A DNA stretch of 64,000 bases from Thermosediminibacter litoriperuensis (GCF_008124715.1 NZ_VNHO01000003.1:57366-121365), one strand, 5' to 3'. Shown: positions 1-9,014, counted from the first letter of the stretch. The notes: generated from the letters alone by a model not told the origin. Made by a program: numbers and translations.

Positions 1-845
1 CCGGTGGAAAGCGGCTCAGGCCCAAGCTAGTACTGCTTTCGGGACTTTGCTTTTCTCCTGTAAACACGAAAATGATCTATTCGGCCGTAGCCGCCGAATT
101 GATACATACCGCGTCTCTGATACACGACGATGTGATAGACCGGTCCGATTACAGGCGAAACCGCCCCACAATAAATTATGTTTACGGCAACCATACTGCC
201 GTCCTTGCCGGTGACTTCGTTTTCGCCAAAGCTTTTGAAGTGCTCTGCAGGTACAACCTGAATCGATGCATGGGGTACCTGGTTGACGCCATCCAGGAAA
301 TGTGCGCGGGCGAGATCATGCAGGCTCGTGATAGTCCGGACAAAACGGTTGATGAAGATCACTATTTCAGGACCATAGAAAAAAAAACGGCGTCGCTTAT
401 CGCAGCCTGCTGCAAATCAGGCGCCGACTGCGGCAAAGCCGGTGAGGTGCAGATAGAAAAAATGGGGCTTTTCGGCCTGTATCTGGGTTACGCCTTCCAG
501 ATAGTAGACGATATACTGGACGTAACCGGCGATACAAGCGAGATGGGAAAACCCGTAGCCCACGACCTGGAAGAGGGAAAAATAACCCTGCCCTATATAT
601 ATCTTCTGCAGGACAGCGTGTTGGGGGCTAAATACCGGGATATTCTGTCGGACAGAAAACTGGCGGCCGGTATGAAGGCCCAGATCATCCGTGATCTCAA
701 GCAGTCGGCTGCTATCACGAAGACCTATGCAAAGGCTGAAGAATGCGTTAAAAAGGCCAGAGAAATCTTGGACGGGCTGCCCGATTCAATTTACAAGGAG
801 ATATTGACAGACCTTTCCGGGAAGGTAATAAAAAGGAACAGGTGA
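1..845 (+). CDS. hepT: Heptaprenyl/polyprenyl diphosphate synthase, 5' partial
   Basis: Trans-isoprenyl diphosphate synthase that elongates allylic diphosphates with isopentenyl diphosphate, probably for the menaquinone side chain or C35 terpenes. The frame is open from base 3. It begins with GGKRLRPK, the conserved N-terminal motif of the family, so the gene starts left of the window and the ATG at 72 is internal. First aspartate-rich motif: DDVID in LIHDDVIDR; second: DDILD in QIVDDILDV. Family proteins are about 320 residues, so roughly 40 are missing. The gene converges end to end with a YtpB-like terpene synthase, which suggests a C35 product. The chain length is inferred from this neighbour and cannot be read from the sequence. 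Confidence 0.93.
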   Translation, partial: GGKRLRPKLVLLSGLCFSPVNTKMIYSAVAAELIHTASLIHDDVIDRSDYRRNRPTINYVYGNHTAVLAGDFVFAKAFEVLCRYNLNRCMGYLVDAIQEMCAGEIMQARDSPDKTVDEDHYFRTIEKKTASLIAACCKSGADCGKAGEVQIEKMGLFGLYLGYAFQIVDDILDVTGDTSEMGKPVAHDLEEGKITLPYIYLLQDSVLGAKYRDILSDRKLAAGMKAQIIRDLKQSAAITKTYAKAEECVKKAREILDGLPDSIYKEILTDLSGKVIKRNR

Positions 846-864
846 TCAAAGCCTGTTCGTTTTT
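830..864. terminator. Bidirectional terminator with both stop codons in its loop
   Basis: A 13-base arm (830-842) pairs with 852-864 with one mismatch, and A-runs and T-runs flank it so that it works in both directions. The nine-base loop (843-851) holds the TGA of the rightward gene and the reverse-complement TGA of the leftward gene. Confidence 0.75.
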
Positions 865-1910
865 CTTAGCTGGGAGCAAACACCGTGCATCAACCTGGCA
901 TAATATCCGCACCAGTTTAAGAGCTCCGCCGTGACCAGCTTGCGCCCGCCGGTGTAGGCTTTCGGATCCGACAGGTACATGGCCATGAGGCCGTCCACGA
1001 CCGTGCTGTGAAAAACGGGATATCTTAATTTTGCCGATTCTTCCAGGGAATTTTGGTAAAACAACTTCAACCGTTCTAAACATTTTATCTCATTGGTGTA
1101 GTAACTTACGAAATTCAGATCGCCGCCATCCTTATCCTCATCCAAGTCGATGTAATAGTCCAGCAGGATGTGCAGGCCGCAGATCCAGGGAAAATACGAT
1201 TGAAATATTTTCCAGGCCTCAAGGTTGTCCAGTTCCGGATCGGCGGCAGCCGCCACCAGCATGAAAATTCCCAGCGTAGAACCCGCGGCTGCGGAAAACT
1301 CCCACCCGCTGATTTCGGGAAAGTAATCCAGGTAGTTGCTGAACCACCCGGCCATTCTGCATTCCCTGATTTCCGGCGCCAGGTGTTTGTATACCTGTAG
1401 GTCCGAGTAAAGCCTCGCCAGAAAGAGAATCTTCTCCCTTATTATGGTATAAGAGGGCAGAGTGGATACAAATTTTTTGCACTCACTGACCAATAACGTA
1501 AGGTACCCGCCATCGTTTCTGTAAGGGTAATACTTGTAATAATCGTTGTAACTCTCCCCCGGAAGCAGGGCATCGATCATGGCCAGGTGAAGCTGCCTGA
1601 AAGCCTCTTCTTCCATAACTCCTGCCCTATCGCATAAATTGTCCAGGTAATCGCTAATTGTCTGGTATGATACTATGAAATGAACCATGTCCTTTTGCGA
1701 AACACCGGGGTACAGAGCGTATACGCTGCCGCCCTGGCAATGAAACTTCTTTTTCTTTATGCTCTCCAGGGCCTGGCGGCTTAACACCGGATCCGGAATT
1801 CTTTCCGCAAGGCTGGTATACTTTTTTAGTTCGACATCTACTATCGGAAATATCCTGTTAATAAATTTATACAGAAGGCTGAAACGGTAAAAGCAGTCTT
1901 TCAGAACCAT
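846..1910 (-). CDS. ytpB: YtpB-like (DUF2600) terpene synthase
   Basis: Resembles the DUF2600 family. Its Bacillus member YtpB turns all-E heptaprenyl diphosphate into tetraprenyl-beta-curcumene, a C35 sesquarterpene. At 354 residues it has the normal length. Conserved features visible are QGGSVYALYPG, the acidic helix DYLDNLCDR and the late acidic stretch DYYIDLDEDKDGGDLNF, which suits a Mg-diphosphate binding region. SD-like GGAGG lies before the ATG. It is transcribed toward the polyprenyl synthase and its stop codon abuts that gene's stop. Family assignment is solid; the product is inferred from Bacillus. Confidence 0.88.
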   Translation of the reverse strand: MVLKDCFYRFSLLYKFINRIFPIVDVELKKYTSLAERIPDPVLSRQALESIKKKKFHCQGGSVYALYPGVSQKDMVHFIVSYQTISDYLDNLCDRAGVMEEEAFRQLHLAMIDALLPGESYNDYYKYYPYRNDGGYLTLLVSECKKFVSTLPSYTIIREKILFLARLYSDLQVYKHLAPEIRECRMAGWFSNYLDYFPEISGWEFSAAAGSTLGIFMLVAAAADPELDNLEAWKIFQSYFPWICGLHILLDYYIDLDEDKDGGDLNFVSYYTNEIKCLERLKLFYQNSLEESAKLRYPVFHSTVVDGLMAMYLSDPKAYTGGRKLVTAELLNWCGYYARLMHGVCSQLRKTNRL

Positions 1911-2082
1911 AGATCCTCCGGAAAGTCGTTATTCTCCTTCCTATTATTTGCCAATATAGGGTTAAATATAATTTTACTTCAAAAACTTTACGGAGGAGCA
2001 GCTTTTTACAGTTTTTAAATTATAAAAAAGCAGCTTAAATTCAATAATATTAATTGTAAACTCAGAAGTCAGGAGTGTTTTT

Positions 2083-4269
2083 ATGCTGAAAAGACAGGTC
2101 GCATTTTTCCTCCTAATATTTAATTTTGTGCTTTTTTCATCCCCCGTCGCCGCCGATACCGGTTCTTCCCGCAAGCTGGCGGTTATGATTGTGCTGGACC
2201 GCATAAACCTGGAGGACCTGGATGGAGATTATCCGAACATCCACGGGCTTATGGACCGGGGTGTCACTGCCCTAATGAACACCAGGACTGCCGGTTATTA
2301 CGATCCCGCCAGCTGCTACCTTACTCTCGGAGCCGGAACCAGAGCCCATGCCGGCGGCAAAGGCAAAGAGGCCCTGATGGCCTTCGAAGAATATAAAGTC
2401 GCGGACGCAGGCAGCACCTTTGAAATGTTCACCGGTATTGCCGTGCCCCGCAGTGCCATAGTGGAACTGGATATTCCCGCCATAATTTCGGAAAGCAAAA
2501 AACAGAACCACGAGATAATACCGGGGCTCCTGGGGGAGCTCTTGAAAAACAACGGCATACCCGTATCAATTCTGGGTAACGCGGACACGCCTTCGGAAAA
2601 AAACAGGCTGGCGGCACTGATAGCAATGGATACTACCGGTGTAGTATACTCGGGGTATGTGGGCGGGGATCTCAACAAAAAAGACGGCAAAAGCCCTTTT
2701 TTCGTAAAAACCGACTACGAAAAACTTTACGCGAAATTTGATGAATTAAAGGAAAAGGGCGGTCTTATAGTAATCCAGCTGGGCGATACCGTCAGAGCCA
2801 ACGACTGCATCAACCTCGTTACGCCGGAAGTGTACGAACACTATCGGAGGAAGGCTCTGAAGGAGGCCGACGAATTCATCGGAAGGGTAGCGGCGGCTAT
2901 GGACCTTAAAAAGGACCTGCTGATGATCGTAACGCCATTCCCGTCCCACCGGGGGTACGCAGAACGCAACCTGCTCACTCCGTTCATAGCCGCCGGCCCC
3001 AAGATGGCCCCGGGCCTGGCGCGATCCGCCACCACCCGCCGACCCGGCATAATCTCAAACATCGACATTGCCCCTACGGTGCTGGCTTTTTTCCGAATCC
3101 CGGTACCGGCGGTGATGCTGGGCAATCCCGTGGAAAGTATAGATTTTTCAGGGACCTACGATTACCTCCTCGATACCAACAGGAAAGCGATTTATACATA
3201 CGTCCAAAGACCCTATCTTATAAAGTCGTATGTAGCCATGCAGATAGCGGTCTCCATAGCATTCCTGCTGTTCATTTACTTTAAAAGGAACTGGCTCGCT
3301 TTCGCGAAGCCATTTATCCTTGCAAACATGGCGGTACCGCTGGTTTTCCTTGTGCTTCCGCTGTTTCCGGGGGAAACTTTGTTTTACAGGTACGCCTGGA
3401 CCTTTATCATCACCGCGGCAGCAGTGTCCATCGCTATTAGCTTTAAAAGTACCCTTGGCTCCATTGCTTTTATATGCCTGCTCACTGCATCGGCAATAAC
3501 CGCCGACCTGGTATCCGGTGCACGGCTTTTAGGAACTTCGGTACTGGGACATGATCCTCTGGCGGGGGCCCGCTATTACGGCCTGGGCAACGAATACATG
3601 GGCGTACTCGTAGGTTCGACCGCCATCGGTATTACCGCTCTTCTGGACGAAATTAAGATTAAAAATCGCCTCACGTCGCTTGCAGTAGGCCTTTTCGTAT
3701 TCGGCTTACTCTTTTACCTCATATCATCCCCGTTTTTCGGAAGCAACGTGGGCGGGGCTATCAGCGCCTACGGAGCCTTTTTGACCACTCTGATTTTGCT
3801 TTCCGGCTCAAGGCTTAACCTGAGGACCTTCGGCGGCATTGGGGCCGGGATGGCGGTTATGATCGCGCTCCTGTTTTTCTGGGCAACCGTAGCAGGTCCG
3901 CCCAGTCATATCAGCCAGACGGTGGCGCTGATGAAAGAAATGGGAATAGAGCCTGTATTCTCGATAATAACCCGGAAACTCTCTATGAATTACAGGTTGT
4001 TCAGATACACACCCTGGACCCGGGCGCTCATCACAACCATCGCGGTCATAATTTCCCTTTCTTTCAGGCCTCCCGATACCATGAAGAAAATTTTCAGCAA
4101 GTACCGGCAGCTTTACGCCGGATTTTTAGGTGCCAGCGTCGGTTGCATTCTGGCGTTTATTTTCAACGATTCAGGTATCGTAGCAGCAGGAACCATGGCA
4201 ATTTTCCTGGGGTTGCCGGTTTTGCTGCTGATAGCCGAAGAAATAACAGTTCACCGGCAGGTCGATTGA
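2083..4269 (+). CDS. Alkaline-phosphatase-superfamily-like domain fused to multi-pass membrane domain
   Basis: Unnamed 728-residue protein. A signal peptide occupies residues 1-24 (cleavage near PVAADT). Residues about 30-355 look like an alkaline phosphatase/sulfatase-superfamily fold: a D/N-rich start (VMIVLDRINLEDL), a threonine-rich segment (CYLTLGAGTRAHAG) and a late VTPFPSHRGYAERN segment. Residues about 380-720 carry roughly ten hydrophobic helices, including GARYYGLGNEYMGVL. The protein is therefore probably an exported domain anchored by a polytopic membrane part. It is followed after one base by a glycosyltransferase, suggesting a role in cell-surface polymer or lipid modification. 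Substrate unknown; whether the metal ligands are complete would need a structural alignment. Confidence 0.75.
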   Translation: MLKRQVAFFLLIFNFVLFSSPVAADTGSSRKLAVMIVLDRINLEDLDGDYPNIHGLMDRGVTALMNTRTAGYYDPASCYLTLGAGTRAHAGGKGKEALMAFEEYKVADAGSTFEMFTGIAVPRSAIVELDIPAIISESKKQNHEIIPGLLGELLKNNGIPVSILGNADTPSEKNRLAALIAMDTTGVVYSGYVGGDLNKKDGKSPFFVKTDYEKLYAKFDELKEKGGLIVIQLGDTVRANDCINLVTPEVYEHYRRKALKEADEFIGRVAAAMDLKKDLLMIVTPFPSHRGYAERNLLTPFIAAGPKMAPGLARSATTRRPGIISNIDIAPTVLAFFRIPVPAVMLGNPVESIDFSGTYDYLLDTNRKAIYTYVQRPYLIKSYVAMQIAVSIAFLLFIYFKRNWLAFAKPFILANMAVPLVFLVLPLFPGETLFYRYAWTFIITAAAVSIAISFKSTLGSIAFICLLTASAITADLVSGARLLGTSVLGHDPLAGARYYGLGNEYMGVLVGSTAIGITALLDEIKIKNRLTSLAVGLFVFGLLFYLISSPFFGSNVGGAISAYGAFLTTLILLSGSRLNLRTFGGIGAGMAVMIALLFFWATVAGPPSHISQTVALMKEMGIEPVFSIITRKLSMNYRLFRYTPWTRALITTIAVIISLSFRPPDTMKKIFSKYRQLYAGFLGASVGCILAFIFNDSGIVAAGTMAIFLGLPVLLLIAEEITVHRQVD

Positions 4270-4270
4270 A

Positions 4271-5386
4271 ATGCAGAAGATAAAACTCCTAGAACTGGTC
4301 CGGGACTCCGAAGGTGGCATGAAGCGCCACGTGGAACAGCTCCTTTGGGGTTTCGATAAAGCTAAATTCGACATATTCCTCGCCCTTTCGGACGACAACC
4401 CGGATACCTGGAATCTGGAGAAATTAAACGTAAAAGTCCACAGCATTAAACTGGGGGACCGACGTAGCCCAATAGCGGTGTGTAAATCCCTTTTTGACAT
4501 CGTTAAGCTTATCAAAAAAGAGGGGATAGAAATAATACACGCCCATGGGCTGGCCGGGGCTATAATGGGCACTACTGCCGCCTTTTCCGCCGGCACCCCC
4601 GCAATCGTAACCACGGTGCACAATTTCCCGAAAAACACTTTTTTAAGCCGCACTGCGGGGTATTTGTTGAGGTACAATCACAAAATAATAACCGTGTCGT
4701 ACCGGATGGCTCGTGAGATCAGCAGAATGTGGGGCATTCCCCCGGGAAAAATCGAGGTCATCTACAACGGTGTAGACCCCTATCTTATTGCAAAATACCA
4801 AGGGAACGACGATGAATGCCGGCAAAAACCCGTAGCGATTCTGAACATATCCCGCCTCATCCCCGAAAAGGGAGTTGACGTATTCCTCAAGGCCTGCGCC
4901 ATCCTGGTCGAAAGGTTTTCCGGCGAGGACATAGAAACAGTTTTTTATATAGCCGGAAACGGCCCTCTGGAACGGGAGCTCAAGGATCTGGCAAAAGGCC
5001 TGGGGCTGGAAGGAAGGGTGAATTTCCTGGGGTTCTGCTGGGATATATACCGGATAGTGGGCAATTCAGATATGCTGGTGCTCTCCTCGCGCAGCGAGGG
5101 TTTGAGCCTTTCGCTGCTGGAGGCCATGGCCATGGGAAAGCCGGTCATAGCAACGGACGTTGGGGGAAATCCGGAAATAGTAAAACACGGGGTAACCGGC
5201 ATACTGGTGCCGCCCGATAACCCCCGTGCCCTTGCGGAAGCCATGGAATACGTTATAAGAAACCCCGGTGATGCGGGGAAAATGGCCCGGACAGCCCACC
5301 GAATGGTAATGGAACACTTCACCCATGAGCACATGATAGAGGCCGTACAGAATCTCTTTATTTCCTTGGTAAATCAGAGTGGATAG
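4271..5386 (+). CDS. GT4-family glycosyltransferase
   Basis: GT-B fold retaining glycosyltransferase of 371 residues, cytoplasmic or membrane-peripheral. The N-terminal acceptor half starts KIKLLELVRDSEGGMKRHV with a glycine-rich loop. The C-terminal nucleotide-sugar half (about 180-365) has ISRLIPEKGVDVF and the EX7E-like block EGLSLSLLEAMAMGKPVIAT, then TDVGGNPEIV. It starts one base after the preceding membrane phosphatase-like gene, so the two are almost surely co-transcribed. Donor and acceptor cannot be told from sequence; cell-envelope glycan or glycolipid synthesis is likely. Confidence 0.88.
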   Translation: MQKIKLLELVRDSEGGMKRHVEQLLWGFDKAKFDIFLALSDDNPDTWNLEKLNVKVHSIKLGDRRSPIAVCKSLFDIVKLIKKEGIEIIHAHGLAGAIMGTTAAFSAGTPAIVTTVHNFPKNTFLSRTAGYLLRYNHKIITVSYRMAREISRMWGIPPGKIEVIYNGVDPYLIAKYQGNDDECRQKPVAILNISRLIPEKGVDVFLKACAILVERFSGEDIETVFYIAGNGPLERELKDLAKGLGLEGRVNFLGFCWDIYRIVGNSDMLVLSSRSEGLSLSLLEAMAMGKPVIATDVGGNPEIVKHGVTGILVPPDNPRALAEAMEYVIRNPGDAGKMARTAHRMVMEHFTHEHMIEAVQNLFISLVNQSG

Positions 5387-5480
5387 AACTTTGTTAAATT
5401 TTTATTGATCTTTTCTCCAGTTTATGTTATTATAATCGTAGCATGAAAATCTGAAAAAGTAACATCTTCGGGAGGCTGCC

Positions 5481-5888
5481 ATGGCGGATACCACTAGATT
5501 CGGAATTTCCATGAGCCAGGACTTACTGGATAAATTCGACAGAATGATACAGAAAAAAGGCTATACCAACCGTTCGGAAGCTCTGAGGGACCTGGTAAGA
5601 AACGCCCTCATAGAAGACATGTGGGAAAAAGACACCGGTACCCTCGCCGGCACCATAACAATTATTTACGACCACAACAGCCACGGAATTACCGACACCC
5701 TTACCCACATGCAGCATCACTTTCATCACCTGATAATATCCACCGTACACGTGCACTTCGATGAAAAAAACTGCTTGGAAGTCCTCATAGTAAAGGGCAT
5801 GGCGCAAGAGATTAAAAAACTCCACGAAAAACTTTCTTCCCTGAAGGGCGTAAAACATTCCAGGCTGTCCGTAACGGGCATTATTTGA
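5481..5888 (+). CDS. nikR: NikR-like nickel-responsive repressor
   Basis: Ribbon-helix-helix regulator of 135 residues. Residues 1-45 form the DNA-binding part (RFGISMSQDLLDKFD, NRSEALRDLVR) and 55-135 the ACT-like tetramer and nickel domain. The four high-affinity nickel ligands of E. coli NikR (H76, H87, H89, C95) align with H79, H90, H92 and C98 here, so metal sensing should be intact. The SD GGGAGG is followed by GCTGCC and ATG. It is upstream of an ECF-transporter S component, with possible NikR half-sites between them. Nickel repression of that transporter is the simplest reading, although the S component is not of the CbiM/NikM type. Confidence 0.92.
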   Translation: MADTTRFGISMSQDLLDKFDRMIQKKGYTNRSEALRDLVRNALIEDMWEKDTGTLAGTITIIYDHNSHGITDTLTHMQHHFHHLIISTVHVHFDEKNCLEVLIVKGMAQEIKKLHEKLSSLKGVKHSRLSVTGII

Positions 5889-5918
5889 TTTACGGCAGAT
5901 TAATTTTTTTAACATAGC

Positions 5919-5946
5919 GTGTTACGTTATCTTTTTTGTGTGTTAC
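5919..5946 (+). promoter_or_regulatory. Possible NikR operator: two GTGTTAC half-sites
   Basis: GTGTTAC occurs at 5919-5925 and 5940-5946, 14 bases apart, just upstream of the ECF S-component gene. The published NikR signal in several anaerobes is GTGTTAC-N13/14-GTAACAC. The half-site and spacing match, but here the second copy is in direct rather than inverted orientation, so this is tentative. Confidence 0.4.
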
Positions 5947-5976
5947 CTAAAAATAAATGTTCAGGGGGAATGTATA

Positions 5977-6525
5977 ATGGAAAATAAAATCAAAGACATC
6001 GCAGCCGCGGGCCTTCTGGTCGCCGCGGGAATACTGCTGCCGATAGCCTTTCACACTTACAAGCTGGGAGGGCCAGTGTTTCTACCCATGCATATCCCTG
6101 TACTGCTGGGGGGCTTCATGCTGTCGAAAAACCTGGCAGCCCTGATAGGGATTTCAACCCCCTTTTTAAGTTTCGTCCTTACATCGATGCCCTCTCCACC
6201 CGCCGTCTTTGCCATGATGGCCGAACTAGCTACATACGGATTTGTAAGTTCGTTTTTTTACCGCCACCGAAAATGGGGTATATACCCGGCCCTTGCCGGA
6301 ACAATGCTTTCCGGAAGAATTGCCTCTATAGTTGCCAACTGGTTAATCATTGCCTGCATATTAGAAAAGCCCCTTAGCTTGGCGAAAGTAATGACGTCGC
6401 TTTTCATAACCGGCCTGCCGGGAATTCTTATTCAGCTCATCCTCATCCCCTTAATAGTGAAACTGGTCGAATCCCGAACCCCATTACAGGGGCAGGCCAG
6501 CGCTGCCGGTGGGGAAAGGAGGTAA
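5977..6525 (+). CDS. ECF transporter S component
   Basis: Small integral membrane substrate-binding subunit of an energy-coupling-factor transporter, 182 residues with five or six hydrophobic helices. The segment LPIAFHTYKLGGPVFLPMHI is typical of the general S-component family (PF12822 type). I chose the ATG at 5977 because CAGGGGGAA lies just before it; the in-frame ATG at 5938 has no such site. The shared EcfA/A'/T energising unit is not in this window. It follows nikR, suggesting metal control, and shortly precedes a methyltransferase. The substrate is not evident; nickel is inferred only from the neighbour. Confidence 0.8.
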   Translation: MENKIKDIAAAGLLVAAGILLPIAFHTYKLGGPVFLPMHIPVLLGGFMLSKNLAALIGISTPFLSFVLTSMPSPPAVFAMMAELATYGFVSSFFYRHRKWGIYPALAGTMLSGRIASIVANWLIIACILEKPLSLAKVMTSLFITGLPGILIQLILIPLIVKLVESRTPLQGQASAAGGERR

Positions 6526-6529
6526 AAAC

Positions 6530-7156
6530 ATGCCGGAATCTTTACGCCGGTTTTTCAACGATTTAGCCCCCGAATGGGATGGTAAAGTGAATCATTCCCC
6601 CGAAAAGATAAGGTTTATATTAAAGCTTACAGGAATCGCCCCGGGATTTAAAATCCTGGATGTGGGCTGCGGCACCGGGGTGCTCATCCCGTATTTAATT
6701 GAAAAAATCGGGCCTTCCGGGGAAATCACCGGTATAGATATTGCTGAAAAAATGCTGGAAAGGGCCAGGGAGAAATTCCAGGAAGCCCTTTTCCCCAACG
6801 TAAAATTCGCTCACGGGGACATAATGAATTTTGAGTCTCCGGATAAATTTGACGCGATAATCTTTTATTCGGTATTCCCTCATATTGAAGACAAACCAAA
6901 ATGCATAAAAAAAACCGCCTCCCTGTTAAACCCGGGAGGCAAACTGACCATATGTCACTCGGAGAGCCGGGAAAAAATAAACGCCCTTCACCGGTCGGCA
7001 GGCTCCCCCGTGTTCCATCACCTTCTCCCGCCTGCCGACGCGGTAGCCTCCTATATGAAGCAAGCCGGTCTGGAAGTAATACATTCGATCGACAATGATG
7101 ACGTATACGCAGTCATCGGTTCCTTGCCTGTATCAGGAAAGGGAATTTATAGCTGA
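6530..7156 (+). CDS. Class I SAM-dependent methyltransferase
   Basis: 208-residue Rossmann-fold methyltransferase. Motif I is ILDVGCGTGVLIPYL, motif II has the acidic end ITGIDIAEKML, and HGDIMNF and LLNPGGKLTICH follow. The start at 6530 is favoured by AAAGGAGG seven bases upstream; the GTG at 6509 has none. It begins four bases after the S-component stop, so it is in the same operon. Its 3' end overlaps the convergent pyrophosphatase gene by 24 bases. Acceptor unknown. Confidence 0.82.
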   Translation: MPESLRRFFNDLAPEWDGKVNHSPEKIRFILKLTGIAPGFKILDVGCGTGVLIPYLIEKIGPSGEITGIDIAEKMLERAREKFQEALFPNVKFAHGDIMNFESPDKFDAIIFYSVFPHIEDKPKCIKKTASLLNPGGKLTICHSESREKINALHRSAGSPVFHHLLPPADAVASYMKQAGLEVIHSIDNDDVYAVIGSLPVSGKGIYS

Positions 7157-8761
7157 TATGATTCTCGGGACAACCTGCTTTTTTCTGGAAACAACGCGAG
7201 GCAGTAAGAAGCTGTTTCCTCCAACATCCACACCGAAAGCCCTTCTGATTAATTCCCTGTGATTACCCACAAACAGAAACTCGGAAACCTCATTGATTAT
7301 ATCCGTCAGCATAAGGAGCAGGAGGTCGTACTCCCTGTCGGTCCTCAGTTTTTCCATAAATTGTATCAGACGGTTTTTAAGGGATTCTGGGCTGTTGTTA
7401 AAGATATTCACCTGGCTTACTCCGATTTTGTAGTCTCCTATTTTAAACTCTTTAAAATCGGTAAAAAATATCTCCTCTTCGGTTTTCCCCTCAAGAGATG
7501 TCCCGGCCTCAAACATGGCCCTTGCGAATTTTTCAATTTCGATGCCGGCTATGCCGGCAAGTTTTTTTGCCGCTCTTATGTCTTCGCCGGTACACGTGGG
7601 CGATTTAAACATGAGCGTATCCGACAATATGGCAGCGCACATGAGGCCTGCTATTTTTTTTGAGGGCATAATATTTCTCTCTTCATAGTTCCTGCAAACT
7701 ATAGTCGCGGTGCAGCCCACAGGCCGGTTTATAAAGACGATGGGCTGTCCGGTTTCCAGGCAGCCTATCCTGTGGTGGTCTATGATTTCCAGGATACTCG
7801 CCTGTTCGATACCCTCTGCAGACTGAGATTTTTCATTGTGGTCAACCAGTATTACATTTTTCCTGGTATAATCCAGTATGTGGCTCCTCGCCAGCATACC
7901 CACGGGCCTTTTCTGGCCATCCAGAACGGGGAAGTTTCTGTACCTGTATTTCAGCATTGTTTCCTTCACATCGTCAATCGTATCTTCCAGACTGAAGGTG
8001 ATTAAATCTTCGGTTTTCATAATGTACCGTACGGGTAAGCTTTCATTTATCAATTTTACGGTATCAAATGTATCGTAGGGCACTTTTATTACCGTTACGC
8101 CGTTCGCTCCAGCCGTCTCCAATACATCACCCGGCACCTCATGGCCTCCTGTGACTACCAGGATTTTTATTCCGCTTTTTACAGCCATGAGTTGAACATC
8201 TTTCCTGTTGCCTACAATCAGCAGATCGCCTTCTTTTATGCGGCTTTGGATATCGTCTATCTGCATGGCGGCCACTATAATATTTCCGCTGAATACCTCT
8301 TCTTTTAAGACGAGGGCTTCGCCTTTCAGGGTTTCTACTATGTTTTTTACAGGTACTGCATATCCGGAGAAACCTGATGAAGATTCTAAGTAGACCTTTG
8401 CAATGTCCCCCAGCGTAGCAAGGCCCAGAAATTTGCCACTGTCATCCACAATGTTTATCGTCCTGGCGTTATGCTGAAGGATCATATGCCAGGCCTCAAA
8501 CATTGAAGCATTTTTATTCACATTTACGGGCTTATCAAAATGTATATCGGATACTTGAGTATAAACATTTTCTATCACCCGGGGCACAGGGACGCCAAAA
8601 TAGTCCAGGACAAATTGCGTTTCTCTGTTGATCGGCCCGAGCCTGGCGGGAATGTAATTATAGTCTTTTTCAGTAAGATTTTTGAAATCGCTGTATGCGA
8701 TAGCAGAGCATATCGAATCGGTATCAGGATTTCTATGTCCGAACACATATATATCGCTCAT
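7133..8761 (-). CDS. ppaC: Family II inorganic pyrophosphatase with CBS and DRTGG regulatory insert
   Basis: Mn/Co-dependent pyrophosphatase of the CBS-PPase type, 542 residues, hydrolysing PPi to two phosphates in the cytoplasm. The N-terminal DHH domain starts SDIYVFGHRNPDTDSI (metal ligands H9, D13, D15). A CBS pair with a DRTGG domain is inserted (about 60-300), and the catalytic part resumes with the DHH signature in EIIDHHRIG. A DHHA2 domain ends the protein, with the substrate-binding SRKKQVVPRI near the C terminus. Such inserts bind adenine nucleotides and regulate activity. The start at 8761 is preceded by GGAAGAGGGG; the upstream ATG at 8788 lacks an SD. Confidence 0.93.
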   Translation of the reverse strand: MSDIYVFGHRNPDTDSICSAIAYSDFKNLTEKDYNYIPARLGPINRETQFVLDYFGVPVPRVIENVYTQVSDIHFDKPVNVNKNASMFEAWHMILQHNARTINIVDDSGKFLGLATLGDIAKVYLESSSGFSGYAVPVKNIVETLKGEALVLKEEVFSGNIIVAAMQIDDIQSRIKEGDLLIVGNRKDVQLMAVKSGIKILVVTGGHEVPGDVLETAGANGVTVIKVPYDTFDTVKLINESLPVRYIMKTEDLITFSLEDTIDDVKETMLKYRYRNFPVLDGQKRPVGMLARSHILDYTRKNVILVDHNEKSQSAEGIEQASILEIIDHHRIGCLETGQPIVFINRPVGCTATIVCRNYEERNIMPSKKIAGLMCAAILSDTLMFKSPTCTGEDIRAAKKLAGIAGIEIEKFARAMFEAGTSLEGKTEEEIFFTDFKEFKIGDYKIGVSQVNIFNNSPESLKNRLIQFMEKLRTDREYDLLLLMLTDIINEVSEFLFVGNHRELIRRAFGVDVGGNSFLLPRVVSRKKQVVPRIISAINSLS

Positions 8762-8844
8762 TATTTCCCCTCTTCCTATTACGTTCAATGTTTTTTCACT
8801 TTGTTTCTATGGTTCGATTAAGATTATAGCACATCTTTTTCATC

Positions 8845-8874
8845 AAAAAAAAGCGTTCAAAACGAACGCTTTTT
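8845..8874 (-). terminator. Rho-independent terminator of the oadB operon
   Basis: Read leftward, AAGCGTTC (8871-8864) pairs with GAACGCTT (8858-8851) and a T-run follows. The stop codon of the 41-residue ORF overlaps its base. Confidence 0.8.
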
Positions 8875-8998
8875 AGCAATTTTTCTCCGGAAAAACGCGT
8901 ATCATCAGTTTTATTACAATAAAGAAAAGCGATATCGCCAAAAAAATTCCCGCCATGCCTTCAACCATTATTCTTAACGTCTCAAAAAAGACATCCAA
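8873..8998 (-). CDS. 41-residue membrane peptide, candidate gamma-type partner of OadB
   Basis: Short ORF beginning at TTG with GAGGTG six bases before it, lying just downstream of oadB and ending inside the operon terminator. The product starts MDVFFETLRIMVEGMAG and has one strongly hydrophobic helix (GIFLAISLFFIVIKLMI) with a basic end. The gamma subunits of sodium-translocating decarboxylases are small one-helix proteins encoded near beta subunits, so this is a plausible minimal gamma-like subunit. Family membership cannot be proven from such a short sequence. Confidence 0.6.
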   Translation of the reverse strand: MDVFFETLRIMVEGMAGIFLAISLFFIVIKLMIRVFPEKNC

Positions 8999-9014
8999 CA
9001 GAATCACCTCTTTC

